Source: Scedosporium boydii (lineage: Eukaryota; Ascomycota; Sordariomycetes; Microascales; Microascaceae). Taken from it: a DNA stretch of 60,578 nt. Both the position numbers and the translations under genes were made by a program. The notes beneath the pieces were generated by a model. That model was given only the letters and a program-made list of their open reading frames with translations. It ran no database searches and had not been told where the DNA came from. Within the stretch, counting starts at the first letter, position 1. Each line of letters begins with the position of its first letter. Positions 13,306 to 25,777 of the stretch are shown here, one piece after another. The DNA lies in contig NJFT01000239.1 of the NCBI GenBank assembly GCA_002221725.1, forward strand, positions 1 through 60,578, read 5' to 3'.

Positions 13306-14781
13306 AGTACCCCGGAAGCTCATGTTCATGGCGGTTATCATGACCTAGGTTGAGCCGCATTTTGTCAGCCAATCACACCCTGGTTCCGCTCGGAGACAAG
13401 CGTTGATACCCACTGCAGATTGGTCCTTGTCTTTGCCCGTTCTCGTTTTTCCTGGTCTGATTTGTCGTCGTTACTTTTGTTCTTCCTTCTCCTTTTTCCT
13501 TATTTCATTTTCTTTCCTTCCTTTCACACTCGGCTGGTTATTGCCTCACGGCATGGAATTGGAACGTTTTGCGGTTACAATGTGAGAGAAAGATCGAGAA
13601 AGATGTCGGGACGGGAATCACATACCCACGGGTTGGTGTTTGTCTTGTCTCAGCTTGGGATGTCAAAGCCTCGTGGACCCCATAGGTTTTTGGTCATCGC
13701 AGCTCGAGATGAACAAGGCCAACCATGTATTTTATTTTGACGAGCTCCAACTCTGGTGAGCTCGCCTGCTTTACAGAATTCCGGCCCGAAGCAGTCCCGC
13801 CGGCATCAGCACCCTCTATGATGGCTGTTGCCCCTGTACTACTTCCATCATCATCACCATGTTTGGACCTTTTCTTCATGGTCTTCTCCTTATGTTCTTA
13901 TTTTCTCTCTTCTTATTTCCTTCTTTTCTGGTTTCGTCCCCGGGTATCGGGGATGAAAGGGTAACAGGGTCAGGACGGTTTGATGCGACTTTGGACGGTT
14001 AGGCGGTTCGCAAAAGGAATTTAATCAAAGGGACGACAGGTCGGAAAGTTGAGTTTTTTTTTCCACTTTTTTACTTTCTCCGCGTTTTCTTTTTTTCCCT
14101 TTTCAGAGTGAAGGCAGAATCAAACAGTCTTTGCGTTTTCGGGGGATTTATATATCTTTCCAGATTGGTATTCAAACGTTTTGCTCGGCTGCACGGTGTC
14201 TGATCATACGCAGGCGGGGCAGTCGAGCGAGGATGCAGGTGAAATTGTGTTTTCTGAGGTTACAGGAAGTCTATACCCCCCAATAGATGGGATACTGGGG
14301 TGTCCCCTCGTTCTTTAATCCTTCTCCACTTTCGATCTGGACTTGATGCCTCACGTGACATGCGAACCTTGAATGATCGGATTGCTCGGCATGCAACTAT
14401 TTCGATGGACTCTTGCCCTACGAAGGAGAGTTGGAAGCTGGCTTGACACTCGTTCCCTCCCTCCCGAGTGATCCGTTCAGCCTTGTTATTTGAATGCAGG
14501 TACATCTCGAGACTTCCCAAGCTTTATCACCCCGTGGTCCCTCTCTCCGTGCACACCCTAGTGAACTGACGTTTACTTGTACTCGGAGGTATAGTACATG
14601 CCTCGACGCAAGAGTCTAAAATAGTGGTTGCGATGGGAGAGCGTGGGGAAGGTAGAAGGTACGAAAGTACCTCACGCACTGCGAATCTTTGGACTTGGGG
14701 TCAGATTAGGGATTGGCTATGACGACATTTTGCTAGTGTGTACCTGGTTTGAACACTTTCGAGTCTACACTAGTGTATTGA

Positions 14782-14802
14782 GGAGTGTACGAAGTACACT
14801 CC
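14782..14802. repeat. Near-perfect 21-nt inverted repeat around TACGAAGTA
   Basis: Two 9-nt arms flank a central GAA; the inner 19 nt read GAGTGTACGAAGTACACTC. It is the longest perfect symmetry around the recurrent motif that I found. Confidence 0.8.
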
Positions 14803-15477
14803 ATTGTATTCATCCGCATCCGTTAGACAGCTACGAAGTGCAAGGTTGCCGTTGCAATCCTGCCTGCCCGACTGGTGGCTTGGAGGCATCGGGCCGTCGA
14901 TTGCGATCATCGGTTTTCAGGAGGGTGTCGACGCATTGTAATCAGTTAGCACCGACGATTGGATGGCGGGAAAACCGTTAGGCACATGGTAGCGAGCAGC
15001 TTTTTTTCTTTTCATTTTTCTTCTCTCTATTGATCATCTCGGGCCTTGACCCTCGGTCACGTGCGGGGATATGTCGATCGGCTGGATTGGATCCGTTTGA
15101 CGCGGTCCGTCATCCCTTGGATGAGGGTGAGTCCTTTCGTTAGTGCCTTCGTTTTGGAAGACGGGTCGTTTGATGGGCCATCAAGCTAAAAAAAATCTCG
15201 CAGTTAATGCGCTGAAGGACTTGGACTTGAGCATAAGGTATCTAATCTATATTACCAGTCTTTATGGTATGATTCGGTAGTTGCCGATTGCTCACAAAGT
15301 TGATGCCCCGCAATGTTCGGTGTTCCTTACTTCGTCTCAGATACGTTGAGGTATTCTGCATCTCTCAATAGTGCACTGCGCAAGAGCAATGCATATCTAC
15401 GAAGTAGTTTTGGGGGTTACCACCTCCTGAGAGTGTACATTAATGTCAACCCATGATAGTTACGAACTACACTTCAT

Positions 15478-15491
15478 ACGAAGTACTTCGT
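15478..15491. repeat. 14-nt perfect palindrome ACGAAGTACTTCGT
   Basis: Two opposed copies of the recurrent motif overlap here and form a perfect palindrome. A shorter symmetric form, GAAGTACTTC, occurs at 16479-16488. Confidence 0.8.
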
Positions 15492-18461
15492 GCATCAATA
15501 TTACTGATTACTGGGCATTGTTCCATAAAGGGTCGAGAACCGAATGGGCCAATGAACATCGTGCCGGATCCGAGATGCCGTTTTATCTGGAGATTCGGAC
15601 CCCAGGGCCTGTGCTGACCTTAAAATATGTGAAGGTTTTACTCTACGGAGTAAGACCCTAACCACCAGGAAGAGGAAAACCGGTTGGCTTTTTACATACT
15701 TTGTAAGATTACTTTGCCAATGCCATGGGGAAACATACCGTTTCGCGCAAATTCCCACATCCGCTTGCCTTCCTGCTTTGCCTAGGAAAGAGACGAGACG
15801 GGGACGCAGCAGATCATGTCTCCCTGGAGAGGGAGCACACCTGTCAAATCAGGGCAGCAACGCGACTGATCACTGGAATTCAGGTTTTTGGCTCCTCTTT
15901 TACGAGGCAAGTGGTGTCCAGGCTAGCGCGTTTTTGGGCACGTGTGTTCCTTAGTGAGATACCAAAGGGTTAGTGGTGTGTGGTGTCCGAGGCACTTGTA
16001 CTCCGTACACTGGTGTGCCTTGCTTCTGGCTAACATTAGTTCGAAGCTATTTTGGTGACTGTTCCCCTGATAAATCTGGGGGATGCACACTACCGAGTCG
16101 ACGTCCGAAGGATGCGTAGCGGAGTTTACTTCGCAGTGTCCTGTTATGGAGTCTTTCCTTCTCATCCGATGTTCTAGGACCCTACTGAAGAAGAAAAAAC
16201 GGTGGCAGTGTGGTCTGAGGGCAACGGCTGTCAGCGAAGGGTCGACTAATTTACATACGAGGTCACGATCTTCGAAAGAAAACGGTGAAGAGCGTGGGTC
16301 TGCCAGCGAGAGACATTGACTTGGCAGCACTGAACAGTTGAGGTTCTCGTATCAAAGAAGCCCATTCTGTACCAGATTGGAGACATCGCGCTCGTTATTA
16401 CTCTTTGTTTCTGGACCATTCCGTCAATAATACTTTGTGGACTCGTTTTCCCTATTAAGCGACACTAATTACAAGTACGAAGTACTTCATTCAAGGTTAC
16501 CTTGATGAGATATCCTTTGCACAGAAATGCATTAATATTACTGAGGTACTGCGTACCACTGTCACTTTTTGGACTCGAGAGGGGAGTCGGCAGGGGTCCC
16601 ATCCCATCTGGAGCAGATGAACCACTTTAGGGCCAATACGAGCGCACTCTTGGCGCCACCAATTTAAAATGGGGTTTCGGTACCAGTACAGGAAGCAGAT
16701 GCGAACCCACGAGGTCTTAAGGCAGTGGCTAAGTACTGTACATACCCTGTTAATCAAAAGTTGAAGTGCGCTGCATTAAAAGCAGAATTGTTCGTGCAGG
16801 ACCGTTAGAAAACCAAGCTCTCCACATCGACCCACGCTCTCTGCATGGGGCACGCTCGCCCTGGCTTCATCGTTTTTTGACTTCGCTTTCTATGTCCGTG
16901 TCGTGGCCCGGCCTGGGTTCACGGGACAAGGGCTCAACATCCCTGATGAAGACGGGTCGAGAACTGGTAAAGAGAGGCAGTTCTGTGAGAGAACAAGGGG
17001 GGAGTGGAGCACTCGACCGTTAGTGGAGATGTCAGGTCTGTCGTATGAGTCTTTTTGTCTGATACTTCGTACTAAGATAAGTCCAAGAATGTCTAGCAAA
17101 ATATTCATAAATGATCATGAGTGGCATCGTGAAGTAGAGATACCCCTGAGTCTTCGCGTCATTCACCAGGCATCGTCGTAACAGTACATGTCAGGCTTCA
17201 TTCAAATGAGCATTTTTGTGCATACTTCGTGCTTCGGATGCGATGCTCAGTCCACCCTCCTTCTCGCACTTCAGCGTTCCTTTTTTCTTCCGTCCCCCAG
17301 CCCAGATTGCAGGTGAAAAGTATCAAACAGATAATATTACCCTCCCTGGCGCCAATCCCTCCACTTCAACGCATGTTGGACTGCGGGAGTACCTAACTTC
17401 GTATTGCTATACTTCGTAGATGAGTGGTATGGCATATCAGGCATTGGAGAGGGTATAACGGCAAGGCAATTGATAGGACTGCTGCACAGGTATCGATACG
17501 ACAATGAAGTATCATTTGCATGAGTTGTATGGTAGCATTTGACCCGAAAGACTCGCTTTTTCGCCTCCCTCCGTCCTTTCGTACCTCGTAATAAGTGAGA
17601 CCGTCTATTTCCATTTTCCATTTGTGGTCCCCTCTTTCCTCTTTCTCTCTCCCTCTGGATAGCCTTTTGCTCGTTTTTATCCAAAGCGTTTTCCCTCATC
17701 ATCATTTCCTCGGCTCAATTTTCTCTCCTCCTCAAATCTCTTCTCGAGGCCACATTCGTTTATATCCTCTTGAAGTTTATAGAGAAAATCTTCCCTACGC
17801 TCGTTACAGCAACCAATTCATCCCTCTTTCTCGAACACGCGATCGTTTCCCGGACTCAGTTTTGGCAGCGATCTCCTGACTTTCGTTTCCTGATCGACCT
17901 TCCCAGCAAATCCAACGTCTTCTTTTTCGGCCCCTTTTCGCTCGGGTTACCCAGGAATTCTTTAGGAGTTTTCCTAATCCGGTCGGAGAAAACCACGTTT
18001 GCTGGATCTTGTACGCTCGTCGACTGCAAGTTGATTCAGACGCGCTGCATCTACCCGGATTGGCTTTTGAACGACTCGACAACAAAAGGGCTTTGTGAAT
18101 AGGCTCCTTTTGGCTCGGTCTTGGGCCATTTCGTTAACTGGCAACTCTCGCTTAATTCGGAGAAGAATTGGTTTTTTTTTTCTTCGGCAGATTTGTGGCA
18201 TAATAGTACTGTCAATTCTCATCTTCAGCGAAAAAAGGAAACACGATATTTGTCGTCGCGTCCCATATACACATTTCGACAGACACAATAGCAACCTGTG
18301 TCTCACCTATATCTTCCACTTGGACGACACCTTTTCACTCGTTTTAAGGTCGCGTACTCTTCGGCGAAAGCCAGGCCTTTTTATTTTGGAAGTTCTTTCG
18401 ACAACACCAACATACATCTTAATTCTTAATATTCCGACAACAATTCGATAATACCGTCGTC

Positions 18462-19978
18462 ATGATCGGCTCACTCCTGCCTATGGCCCTTGTGGCCTTG
18501 TTGCAGGCCACCACGGTTCTTGCGCAAACTCCTCCGTCATGCTCGCTTGACAAGAAGTGTCCCGAGTCGGCGCCTTGCTGTTCTCGTAAGTGCGGTCCGC
18601 CAGGATGATCCAGAAACAAGAAAACACTTTCATTCTTGAAAGAGAATAAAATGGACTTTTATATATAAAAAAAATCCGCCGGCTACTAACGTCAATCACA
18701 AATAGAATATGGACAGTGTGGTACTGGAGCCTTCTGTCTCGGCGGCTGCGATCCCCGAATGTCCTTTTCGCTCGACTCGTGCGCCCCCGCGCCCGTATGC
18801 CAGAACAAGAAGTACCCCATGAACTCTCTGGACAGGATTGTGGAAATGGGCAAATATCTCGGCGACGCGTCCAAGGCCGACTGGGTGTACCAGGGCACGC
18901 CCTTCGCGCACGACGGCAACATCCTGCTGACGATGAAACCCCAGAGCGTGGGTACCGTGATGGCGTCTACGACTTACATGTGGTACGGAACCGTCAAGGC
19001 CAAGATCAAGACTTCTCGCGGCAGGGGTGTCGTGACGGCGTTCATCTTGTATGGTGATGTGAAGGACGAGATTGACTACGAGTGGGTTGGCGTGGATCTT
19101 CAGACGTCGCAGACGAACTACTACTTCCAGGGAATTCCCAAGTGTAAGTTGACGACCACGAAAAGCTCAGATAATGAGAAGTGGGGGGAAAATAGAAGCC
19201 GAAAGTGACACTAGATTTCTGACAATATTTCCATGCAGACGACCAAAGCTACAACATCTCCATGTCCTCGGACACTTTTGCGAACTGGCACGAGTACGAA
19301 GTTCGATGGACCCCCGACCAGATCCAATGGGTTGTTGACGGCCAGGTCGAGCGCACCAAGGAGAAGAAGGACACGTGGAACGCCACCGCCAACCAGTGGG
19401 ACTTCCCCCAGACGCCGGCACGTGTGCAGCTCTCCATCTGGCCTGGTGGCGCTGAGTCCAATGCCAAGGGCACCATCGACTGGGCCGGCGGCGTGATCGA
19501 CTGGAACGGCGAAGACATCAAGAAGGTCGGTTACTACTACGCCACGTTCGGCGAGATCGAAGTCCAGTGCTTCAACGCCAACAGCCCCCCCGGAACCAAC
19601 AAGGGCAAGAGCTACATCTACAACGACTACCGCGCCACCAACGACACGGTCGAGGACACGAACAAGGACACCGTCCTCTCCAGCTTCGCGGCCACTGGTC
19701 GCGACATGACAAAGGGCGCTTCGTCATCGGATGACAGCGTCTCGCAGATCCCCGGAGGCACCAACCCCGGAAGCGGCAGCACGGGACACGGATCTGACAG
19801 CGGCAGCAGCAGTGACGGTTCTTCCGGCGGCGGGCAGGTGTCGGACGAGTGCAAGGGCGGCAACTCGTTTGCGCAGTCGTGCACGCAGGATACTACGAAG
19901 GATGGCGCGGCGGGGAAGAAGGGGCCTGCTAGCGTTTTGGCGGTGATTATTGCGCTGGGTGCGTTGTTGTGGGTGTAG
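18462..19978 (+). CDS. Crh-type GH16 chitin-glucan transglycosylase, GPI-anchored
   Basis: Three exons, 18462-18585, 18706-19143 and 19239-19978, code for 433 residues. The introns have GTAAGT donors; the first has an ACTAAC branch site. A signal peptide covers about residues 1-21. A CBM18-like cysteine-rich chitin-binding segment follows, with the CCSQYGQCG signature built across the first splice. The GH16 domain carries the Crh active site DEIDYEW, with E163, D165 and E167 as nucleophile, helper and acid/base by family rule. A Ser/Gly-rich linker near residues 330-400 and a hydrophobic C-terminus (VLAVIIALGALLWV) indicate a GPI anchor. Members of this family (Crh1/Utr2 in yeast) link chitin to beta-glucan in the wall. 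The length and domain order fit the family well. The exact orthologue is not assigned. Confidence 0.94.
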
Positions 19979-21754
19979 TTTTGAGAGAGAGAGAATCCTG
20001 ATATCATATTTTTGACGTGCGATTTTGTCCCTTTTTTTCTTCTATTTCTTTCCTCTGTTTAAGAAATTCCTGCTAGTATTGGTAATGCATCATTGTCTTT
20101 TTCTTGCTGTTAATCCTGTTGAGTCTTCTCTCCGTTTATTTTCCTTTTCCATTTTCCTATGCATTTTTTTTTTTTTTTCGGCTTCTCTGTACAGACTGAT
20201 GATAAATGGCTACTTTTGACATTGATTCTTCTTGGCTCTTGGCTCTTGGCTGAGGCTCTGAAGAAGTGGTGGAACCAACGCGAGCAAACGTTGTGAAGGA
20301 TCAATTGCATTGCGGCAAAAATTTATTGAAATGGAATCTCTGTACACTTGTGACTTTGGTAGAGAAAGTATGGTTAGTGTAACACGAATATCGTACATAT
20401 GTTTTCCGATGAAGACATGTTGGGGGCTGAGTGTCATTTATGTGCCTTGGCATCGATTTAAGGTTGGGGCACAGCATAGTACTGCTAATCTAGATTGGGT
20501 GGTTCTGGAGCGGAGCCCTGGAGAATGCGAATGCGAAGACGGAGTTAGCGGCATGTTTTGCTAAGAGATGAACCCTATTCTCCGTATCGCCGAGTGTGAT
20601 GTTTTCTTGCGGAAGTTCTAGGAAGCATTAACGGGACATGTTGTCCATCACGGTAGGCATGATATCCTAAACTTTCCGGAGATATCGGTCCTCCAACGCC
20701 TGTCTCGAAGCCGCGAAGCCGCGAAGCCACGACGACGAAGCAAATTTACTTCATGAAACAAAAAGCCCTAAGACCTCGATAGGCACCAGAATAAAGTCCC
20801 GTTACAGCCAGTCAAAAATGCCACGTCCCACGATGCAGGGATCCATTCGCGTCGCATCAAGGCGGAGCTTGCGCAAACTCGCTGTCGTGTGATAAACTAT
20901 GAGTCTACTTCGTAGTTTGGCGTCATCCTCGACGACCTCAAAGAAGTTCTCGAGGCCGAAAAGACACGAAACGGCGAAGCGTCAAGCCCTTTTTGGCTCT
21001 TGTTGATCGAGGGTGGATCCCGATCGGGGGGATTCATCGGGTTTTGTGGCGTTGTCGCGGTCCACCTGTATCCGTTAGCGATTCCCAGCGAAAGACCTAT
21101 GAAGGTCTTAAGACTGGGCAGGGGCAGGATACAACTTGGCATTTTGGTGGCTTGGTGGCTTGGTGGCTTGCAGAAGTGGAGCCGATCGGAGGAATAGTTG
21201 AAGGGATATGCCGCCGGTGGCGTTTCCCTCGCAAGGGACTGATTGGACGGAGGGAGGATGGCGTTTTTTGGGAGGATTCGTTCCCGAGGGGTCGGAGCCG
21301 AGTTGGGTTTAGGCGGGTTGTGTTGTACTGGGCTGCGAGATGACGACGTTCCTGCTTTGGGGTAAGAGAGTGCGAGGATGCGAATGCGACTGGTGTCGTG
21401 TGCGAGGTTTAGATGGTCGTGTGAGAGGAGAGAGAGGAGAGAAGAAAAAAGAGAGAAGTGGAACCTGGAGGGATGCGAAAAGTATAAAGATGGAGGAATG
21501 TCTTGAGGAGATGAGGATTTGTTTTCGTTTTCATCATCAGAATCAGAATCAGAATCATCATATCATCAACAAGTCTAATACTACTTTACTCTTCTCATAC
21601 AATCACAAGTTCTACGAACTGCATCTGCTCTCATCTCACCGAAAGATTCACACAAGTTGCTTGAGCAAGCATCACCAATTACCACTTTCACACACATCCA
21701 CCCACAAGCAACATTAAGCCCACTTCAGCCTACAAACCCAGCCAATCTCCCAAA
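19979..21754. other. Intergenic, no gene supported; several short tandem repeats
   Basis: After the Crh stop the plus strand is T-rich, with a poly-T run at about 20166-20180, and is probably the 3' region. Short tandem repeats lie at 20229-20251 (TTGGCTC units), at about 20703-20735 (CGAAGCCG units) and at 21145-21170 (GGTGGCTT units). TACTTCGTA occurs at 20906. A TATA-like AGTATAAAG at about 21480 and a CAGAAT repeat at 21538-21556 belong to the promoter of the next gene. Confidence 0.55.
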
Positions 21755-22516
21755 ATGTCCTCCAAATCCATCGCCTTCATCGGAGCCAGCAACGGCTGCG
21801 GCCACTTCGCCCTCCGCCACTCCCTCTCCTCCGGCGCCACCTGCCTCGCCCTCTGCCGCACGCCCTCCCGCCTCACCACCTCCCTCTCCTCCTTGCCCAC
21901 CATCCCGCAAGACAAACTCACTGTCATCCAAGGCAACGCGCACGACGCCGACTCCGTGTCCCGCGTGCTCGTCAACCCCACCAACCCCTCCTCCCTCGTC
22001 GACGTCGTGGTCTTCAGCATCGGCGGCGTCATGAGCTTCAAGACGTTTTCCATCGACGACCCCAACGTGTGCGAGAAGGGCATCAATACCCTCTACGCTG
22101 CGCTGGCGAAGCTGAGAGCCGAGGGGAAGGTGGGCAAGCCGAGGATCGTGGCGATTACGACGACGGGGATTAGTGATTTCGGGAGGGATGTGCCGATTGC
22201 GTTCCTGCCGCTTTATGCGATGTTGAAGAGTCCGCATGTGGACAAGAAGAAGGTGGAGGAGAAGTTGAAGGCGGGTGGGGAGGATTTTACTGTTATTCGA
22301 CCGAGTTTGTTGAAGAATGAGGGGGAGGATGGGGATGAGAAGAAGAAGGGGGAGAAGGAGATTCGGGTCGGTGTTGAGGATCTGGAGAAGGGGGTTGAGA
22401 GCAGGGCTATTGGGTACATGATTTCGAGGGAGGATGTTGGGAGGTGGATTTTTGAGAATTTGATTAAGGAGAGTGGGGAGAAGTATTCGAGGAAGGCGGT
22501 CACGATTACTTACTAG
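21755..22516 (+). CDS. Atypical short-chain dehydrogenase / NAD(P)-binding protein
   Basis: One uninterrupted exon codes for 253 residues. The N-terminus is a Rossmann fold: a beta strand, then IGASNGCGHFAL at residues 9-20, a variant of the GASGxxG nucleotide-binding loop used by atypical (NmrA-like) SDRs. Later strands include LTVIQGNAHD and DVVVFSIGG. A proline-containing TVIRPSLL near residue 180 is the usual segment after the active site. The canonical YxxxK pair is not obvious, so a sensor or isomerase-like role is as possible as an oxidoreductase. The C-terminal ISREDVGRWIFENLI is common in this fold. No signal peptide is seen, so it is probably cytosolic. The substrate is unknown. The first half is strongly C-biased and the second half is G-rich. 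Confidence 0.85.
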   Translation: MSSKSIAFIGASNGCGHFALRHSLSSGATCLALCRTPSRLTTSLSSLPTIPQDKLTVIQGNAHDADSVSRVLVNPTNPSSLVDVVVFSIGGVMSFKTFSIDDPNVCEKGINTLYAALAKLRAEGKVGKPRIVAITTTGISDFGRDVPIAFLPLYAMLKSPHVDKKKVEEKLKAGGEDFTVIRPSLLKNEGEDGDEKKKGEKEIRVGVEDLEKGVESRAIGYMISREDVGRWIFENLIKESGEKYSRKAVTITY

Positions 22517-25500
22517 GCGGGAGAAGGGAGAAGGGGCTCGAGAGGCGAGACTCAGGAGTGTTTTGGTATTTACCATTCTTTTGTTGTTTTCTTTTGTTCG
22601 GCAGTTGAGGGATGAATCTGAGAGGATATAATGGGCTTTGGGGAGGGGTTGGTCGAGGACGAGACGATGAGATGCGAATGATCGGCTTCGCTCTGGCGTT
22701 TTTGGATCGTCAGTCATTTTCTTTTGGTTCGGCCTGGTTTGCGACTCTGTTCTCTGGCCTTGTTTGCTTGGCCGCTCACGATGGATTGGACCTGGTAGAC
22801 ACACGCGGAGTGATGGGCTCTCGTTACGTTTCATTTGTTCCGTCTTGGATCTTCTACGATTTGCATCATTGCTGCGTTAGATTCGAATTAGACTCTAATA
22901 GATCTCCACTAATACTACATTAAATCTAGGTTTCTCTTTACGAGTAGACTTGACCAATATCATGCGTATTCACCAGTTCCTAGTCCTTGAACTCTTGTGA
23001 GATTTCGACAATCGACTATCAATGCAATCCTGGGTCTTGAGGGAGAAGATACCTCCCTCGGCTTTACTTCGACGGTGAGGCAAAACCATGAATCAACGTC
23101 TTGGCTCGATTTCCATACACACTTCGTCTCCTCGTGTCGCAGGTGGGCGCTTTCTGCATACCCATGTCCCCTGTCATCATTTTCCCCAAGAAATTTCGGA
23201 ACCCTGAGCCGAAGACGACCTCTTGCCTGGCGATGAGGATGGCGACAGGGGGAAAAGGGCAGGGTGGTATTGGCCCTATAAGCCGGGTGTTGTCCGTGTT
23301 AAACGCCCACTGAAACCTACCCTACACCACGCGAAGCTGGGATGGAGGTGCGATACTTCGTAGAGCAGTCTCCATTCCCATTGAGTTAGGAGGTTAAAGT
23401 GAGGGGAACAAAACGTGGTGAGCTGGGACGAAAGAAACCGCCCTGACCACTTCAGGGTGCATACACATCAATGATACCGTATTAGTATGGATCAGGGACC
23501 TTGATGATTTGCGTCTCTCAGACCACGCCGAAGCCTGTGCTCAGGTTCATGCGGGTGAGACGAGCATCTGACTCTTGGGTTCGTCTTGGATGTCCTCCGT
23601 TGGAAAGACATTTTGCGCTCTCGTTCTTGTTAGTCTGGTGCGCCCAGTTCAAATCCTCTTTTCTGAAACACCCATGCGAAAGAATAGACAAATGGTTGAT
23701 GATGCTAGTTTACTCTAATACGTGCTGCTTTTAAGGCGATATGAAGCCACAATGTGCCTCTCGAACGACTCCGACATCAACGCTTCATGTTTCGTTTCAA
23801 AAAGAACACACAAAATATTATAAAATAAAACGTTAACATATCATTAGAAGATTTACGCAAACGAGACGAAAAGCGAAAATGAGGGGAGGCTAAAGAGTAA
23901 GAAAAACGGGTTCTGGGACAATTAGCGAGAAGGGAGGAGAAGAAGAAGAAGAAGAAGAAGAAGGGGGAACGTAGGAGGCGTTTTCGAATTTTTTTACCCT
24001 TTCTCTTGGTGTTGGCAGAAATTTAGCCGGAACGAGGATACGAGACAGAACCGGCAGCATCTGAAGGGGGAAATACGGGAAGGGGGCGGGAGAGGAGGCG
24101 TTGAAGGGACCCTTTTTGGCGTTTGAGGGAAAACGGAGGTGAGATTGATTTCTTTTTCGATTTATCTTGGGTGGGAGTTGCGGCGGACCAACAGGACAAT
24201 AGGACCTACGAATAAAATCGATTGATGGAATCGGCAGATGGAGGTCAAAAGTGTGGCGACAACATGAGAGGAGATAAGCCTTGAGCACGGATGATACAAC
24301 TTTCATCCCATCGTGGGCCCCTTGAGACACTTGGACCAAGAGGAGGAGATGGGAGGGAGGAAGGGGCTGAAGACTGGATCGGGATTGGGAGATGGTGATG
24401 CAGATGGTGATGGTGACGGCGGGAGAGCGAAGTAAATCTCAGCCATACTGCGATCCTGATCTGCCAGATAATCTCTTAGATGAGGGAAGTCGTGACAGCA
24501 GTTGCTAATACACCCCGAAAAAAAAATCTCGGTTTGGGAGCGATGCGCCAGGATCGACTGTCGCTCAGGCCCAAGAGCGGCATTATCACCCTCCCTCGAG
24601 ATTTGAGGATCTTCGAGTCTTTCTTTGTTCTGACTTTTCTTTGGTGCGCTGCGCCACTGGTCGTATGTGTCAGGATGTAAATCTCTGGCGGCCTTCAATA
24701 TTCTGGGAGAGTTTGTGAGAAGTTGCTCTGAGTGGGGGTTAGAGAATAGAAGACGGCGGCATCTAAACCTTGGTTAGATGCTGGCGATGTGCTGGTGGAT
24801 TGATCTGATGAAACTCTGAAACTCAAGGCCAGCCACTTGGATCGAATTGAATCAAGGTGCGATGCGATTAAGCTTAACACCAGATACCATACACCAGATG
24901 AAATGAACTGGGGGCAGGCTTCAAGGGGATGGGCCAGACAGAGAATGAACGAGATGGGGAGACGGGAGGAAGGAGGTCCTTGGGGGGCGTGGCTCATCCC
25001 ACATCGTCGTCATCGTCATCGTCGCTGGCCCATCCATATTCCATACCCACACCCGCCGAGTCCTGAAAATGACGGTGGACGGAGCCGGTGCGCCGGAGCA
25101 CGTCAGCTTTGTTACCGCTCGCAGGCTTTGAGCCAAGACTTTTTCATCTCCCAATCGTCTTGCTGCGAGCCCCGAGTCACCGCCGAAAGCGTGAGAGGTC
25201 GTGTTTGATCGACTCCAGACCCGAAGTTGCCGGCACTCAACCAACCCTCACTCACACATTAAGCCCTCCCACTTACACACGCATCATGTTCAGACGACGA
25301 TAGAATTTTTTTTTTTTTTGGCATTTTCCATGTTTCTTGTGCTGGCACACCCGTTTTTGGTTCCTTTGGTTTGAACCCGTCCCACCGACGTTTCCATCCT
25401 CCGTGTTTCTTCTCCTACCTTATTCTGACGGTATCCGAGAAAAAGATCAGGGTTGCAACCACTTTCTTTCCTCATCCTAACTTTTCTAGTACAGTCTCGC

Positions 25501-25777
25501 CATCGAAGATATCTATATAACATCCCCTCCCTCACCTCGATCCTAGTGATTCGCCTCGTTTAATCCTTCTCTGTTTTTCTCGTCAATCATCAGATCTCCC
25601 GGTTTGTCCGACTTACACTCCTTTCTAGTTTGTTCTTATTCTGATTCTTCTTCTTCTTGCAAGACGCCTGGCGCCTCTCATTCTTTGCTACACTCATTCT
25701 TACTAGACTGTATCATTTGGGAATCTGAACTTATATATACACACACTCTTCCGTTACACTTATACGCACACTCCACA
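22517..25777. other. Intergenic, no gene supported; trinucleotide repeats
   Basis: Features seen are TACTTCGTA at 23354, a GAA repeat at 23940-23963, GATGGT-type repeats near 24390-24420 and a CATCGT repeat near 25000-25022. Minus-strand frames at 23890-24339 and 24303-24698 are largely made of these repeats, and no domain was recognised in them. From about 25380 the plus strand is CT-rich and leads into the lactonase gene. Confidence 0.5.

Larger units (their letters stand above)
13306..18461. other. 5 kb intergenic region rich in a TACGAAGTA motif
   Basis: No gene is supported. Exact copies of TACGAAGTA or its complement TACTTCGTA occur at 14788, 15398, 15477, 16476, 17063 and 17410, with near copies at 14834 and 17223. 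From about 17600 the plus strand becomes CT-rich and is probably the promoter and leader of the Crh gene. Confidence 0.55.

Noticed and set aside
12532..13341. 269-codon minus-strand open frame
   Set aside because: It is antisense to the Pro/Gln-rich Myb gene, whose spliced plus-strand model has a Myb domain.
21725..22834. 369-codon minus-strand open frame
   Set aside because: It is antisense to the SDR gene; strong codon bias on the plus strand creates the open shadow, and its sequence is repetitive Arg/Leu/Pro.
23890..24698. Two overlapping minus-strand frames, one with a LHPDT string recalling DnaJ
   Set aside because: There is no HPD in a J-domain helix context; much of the sequence comes from GAA and GATGGT repeats.
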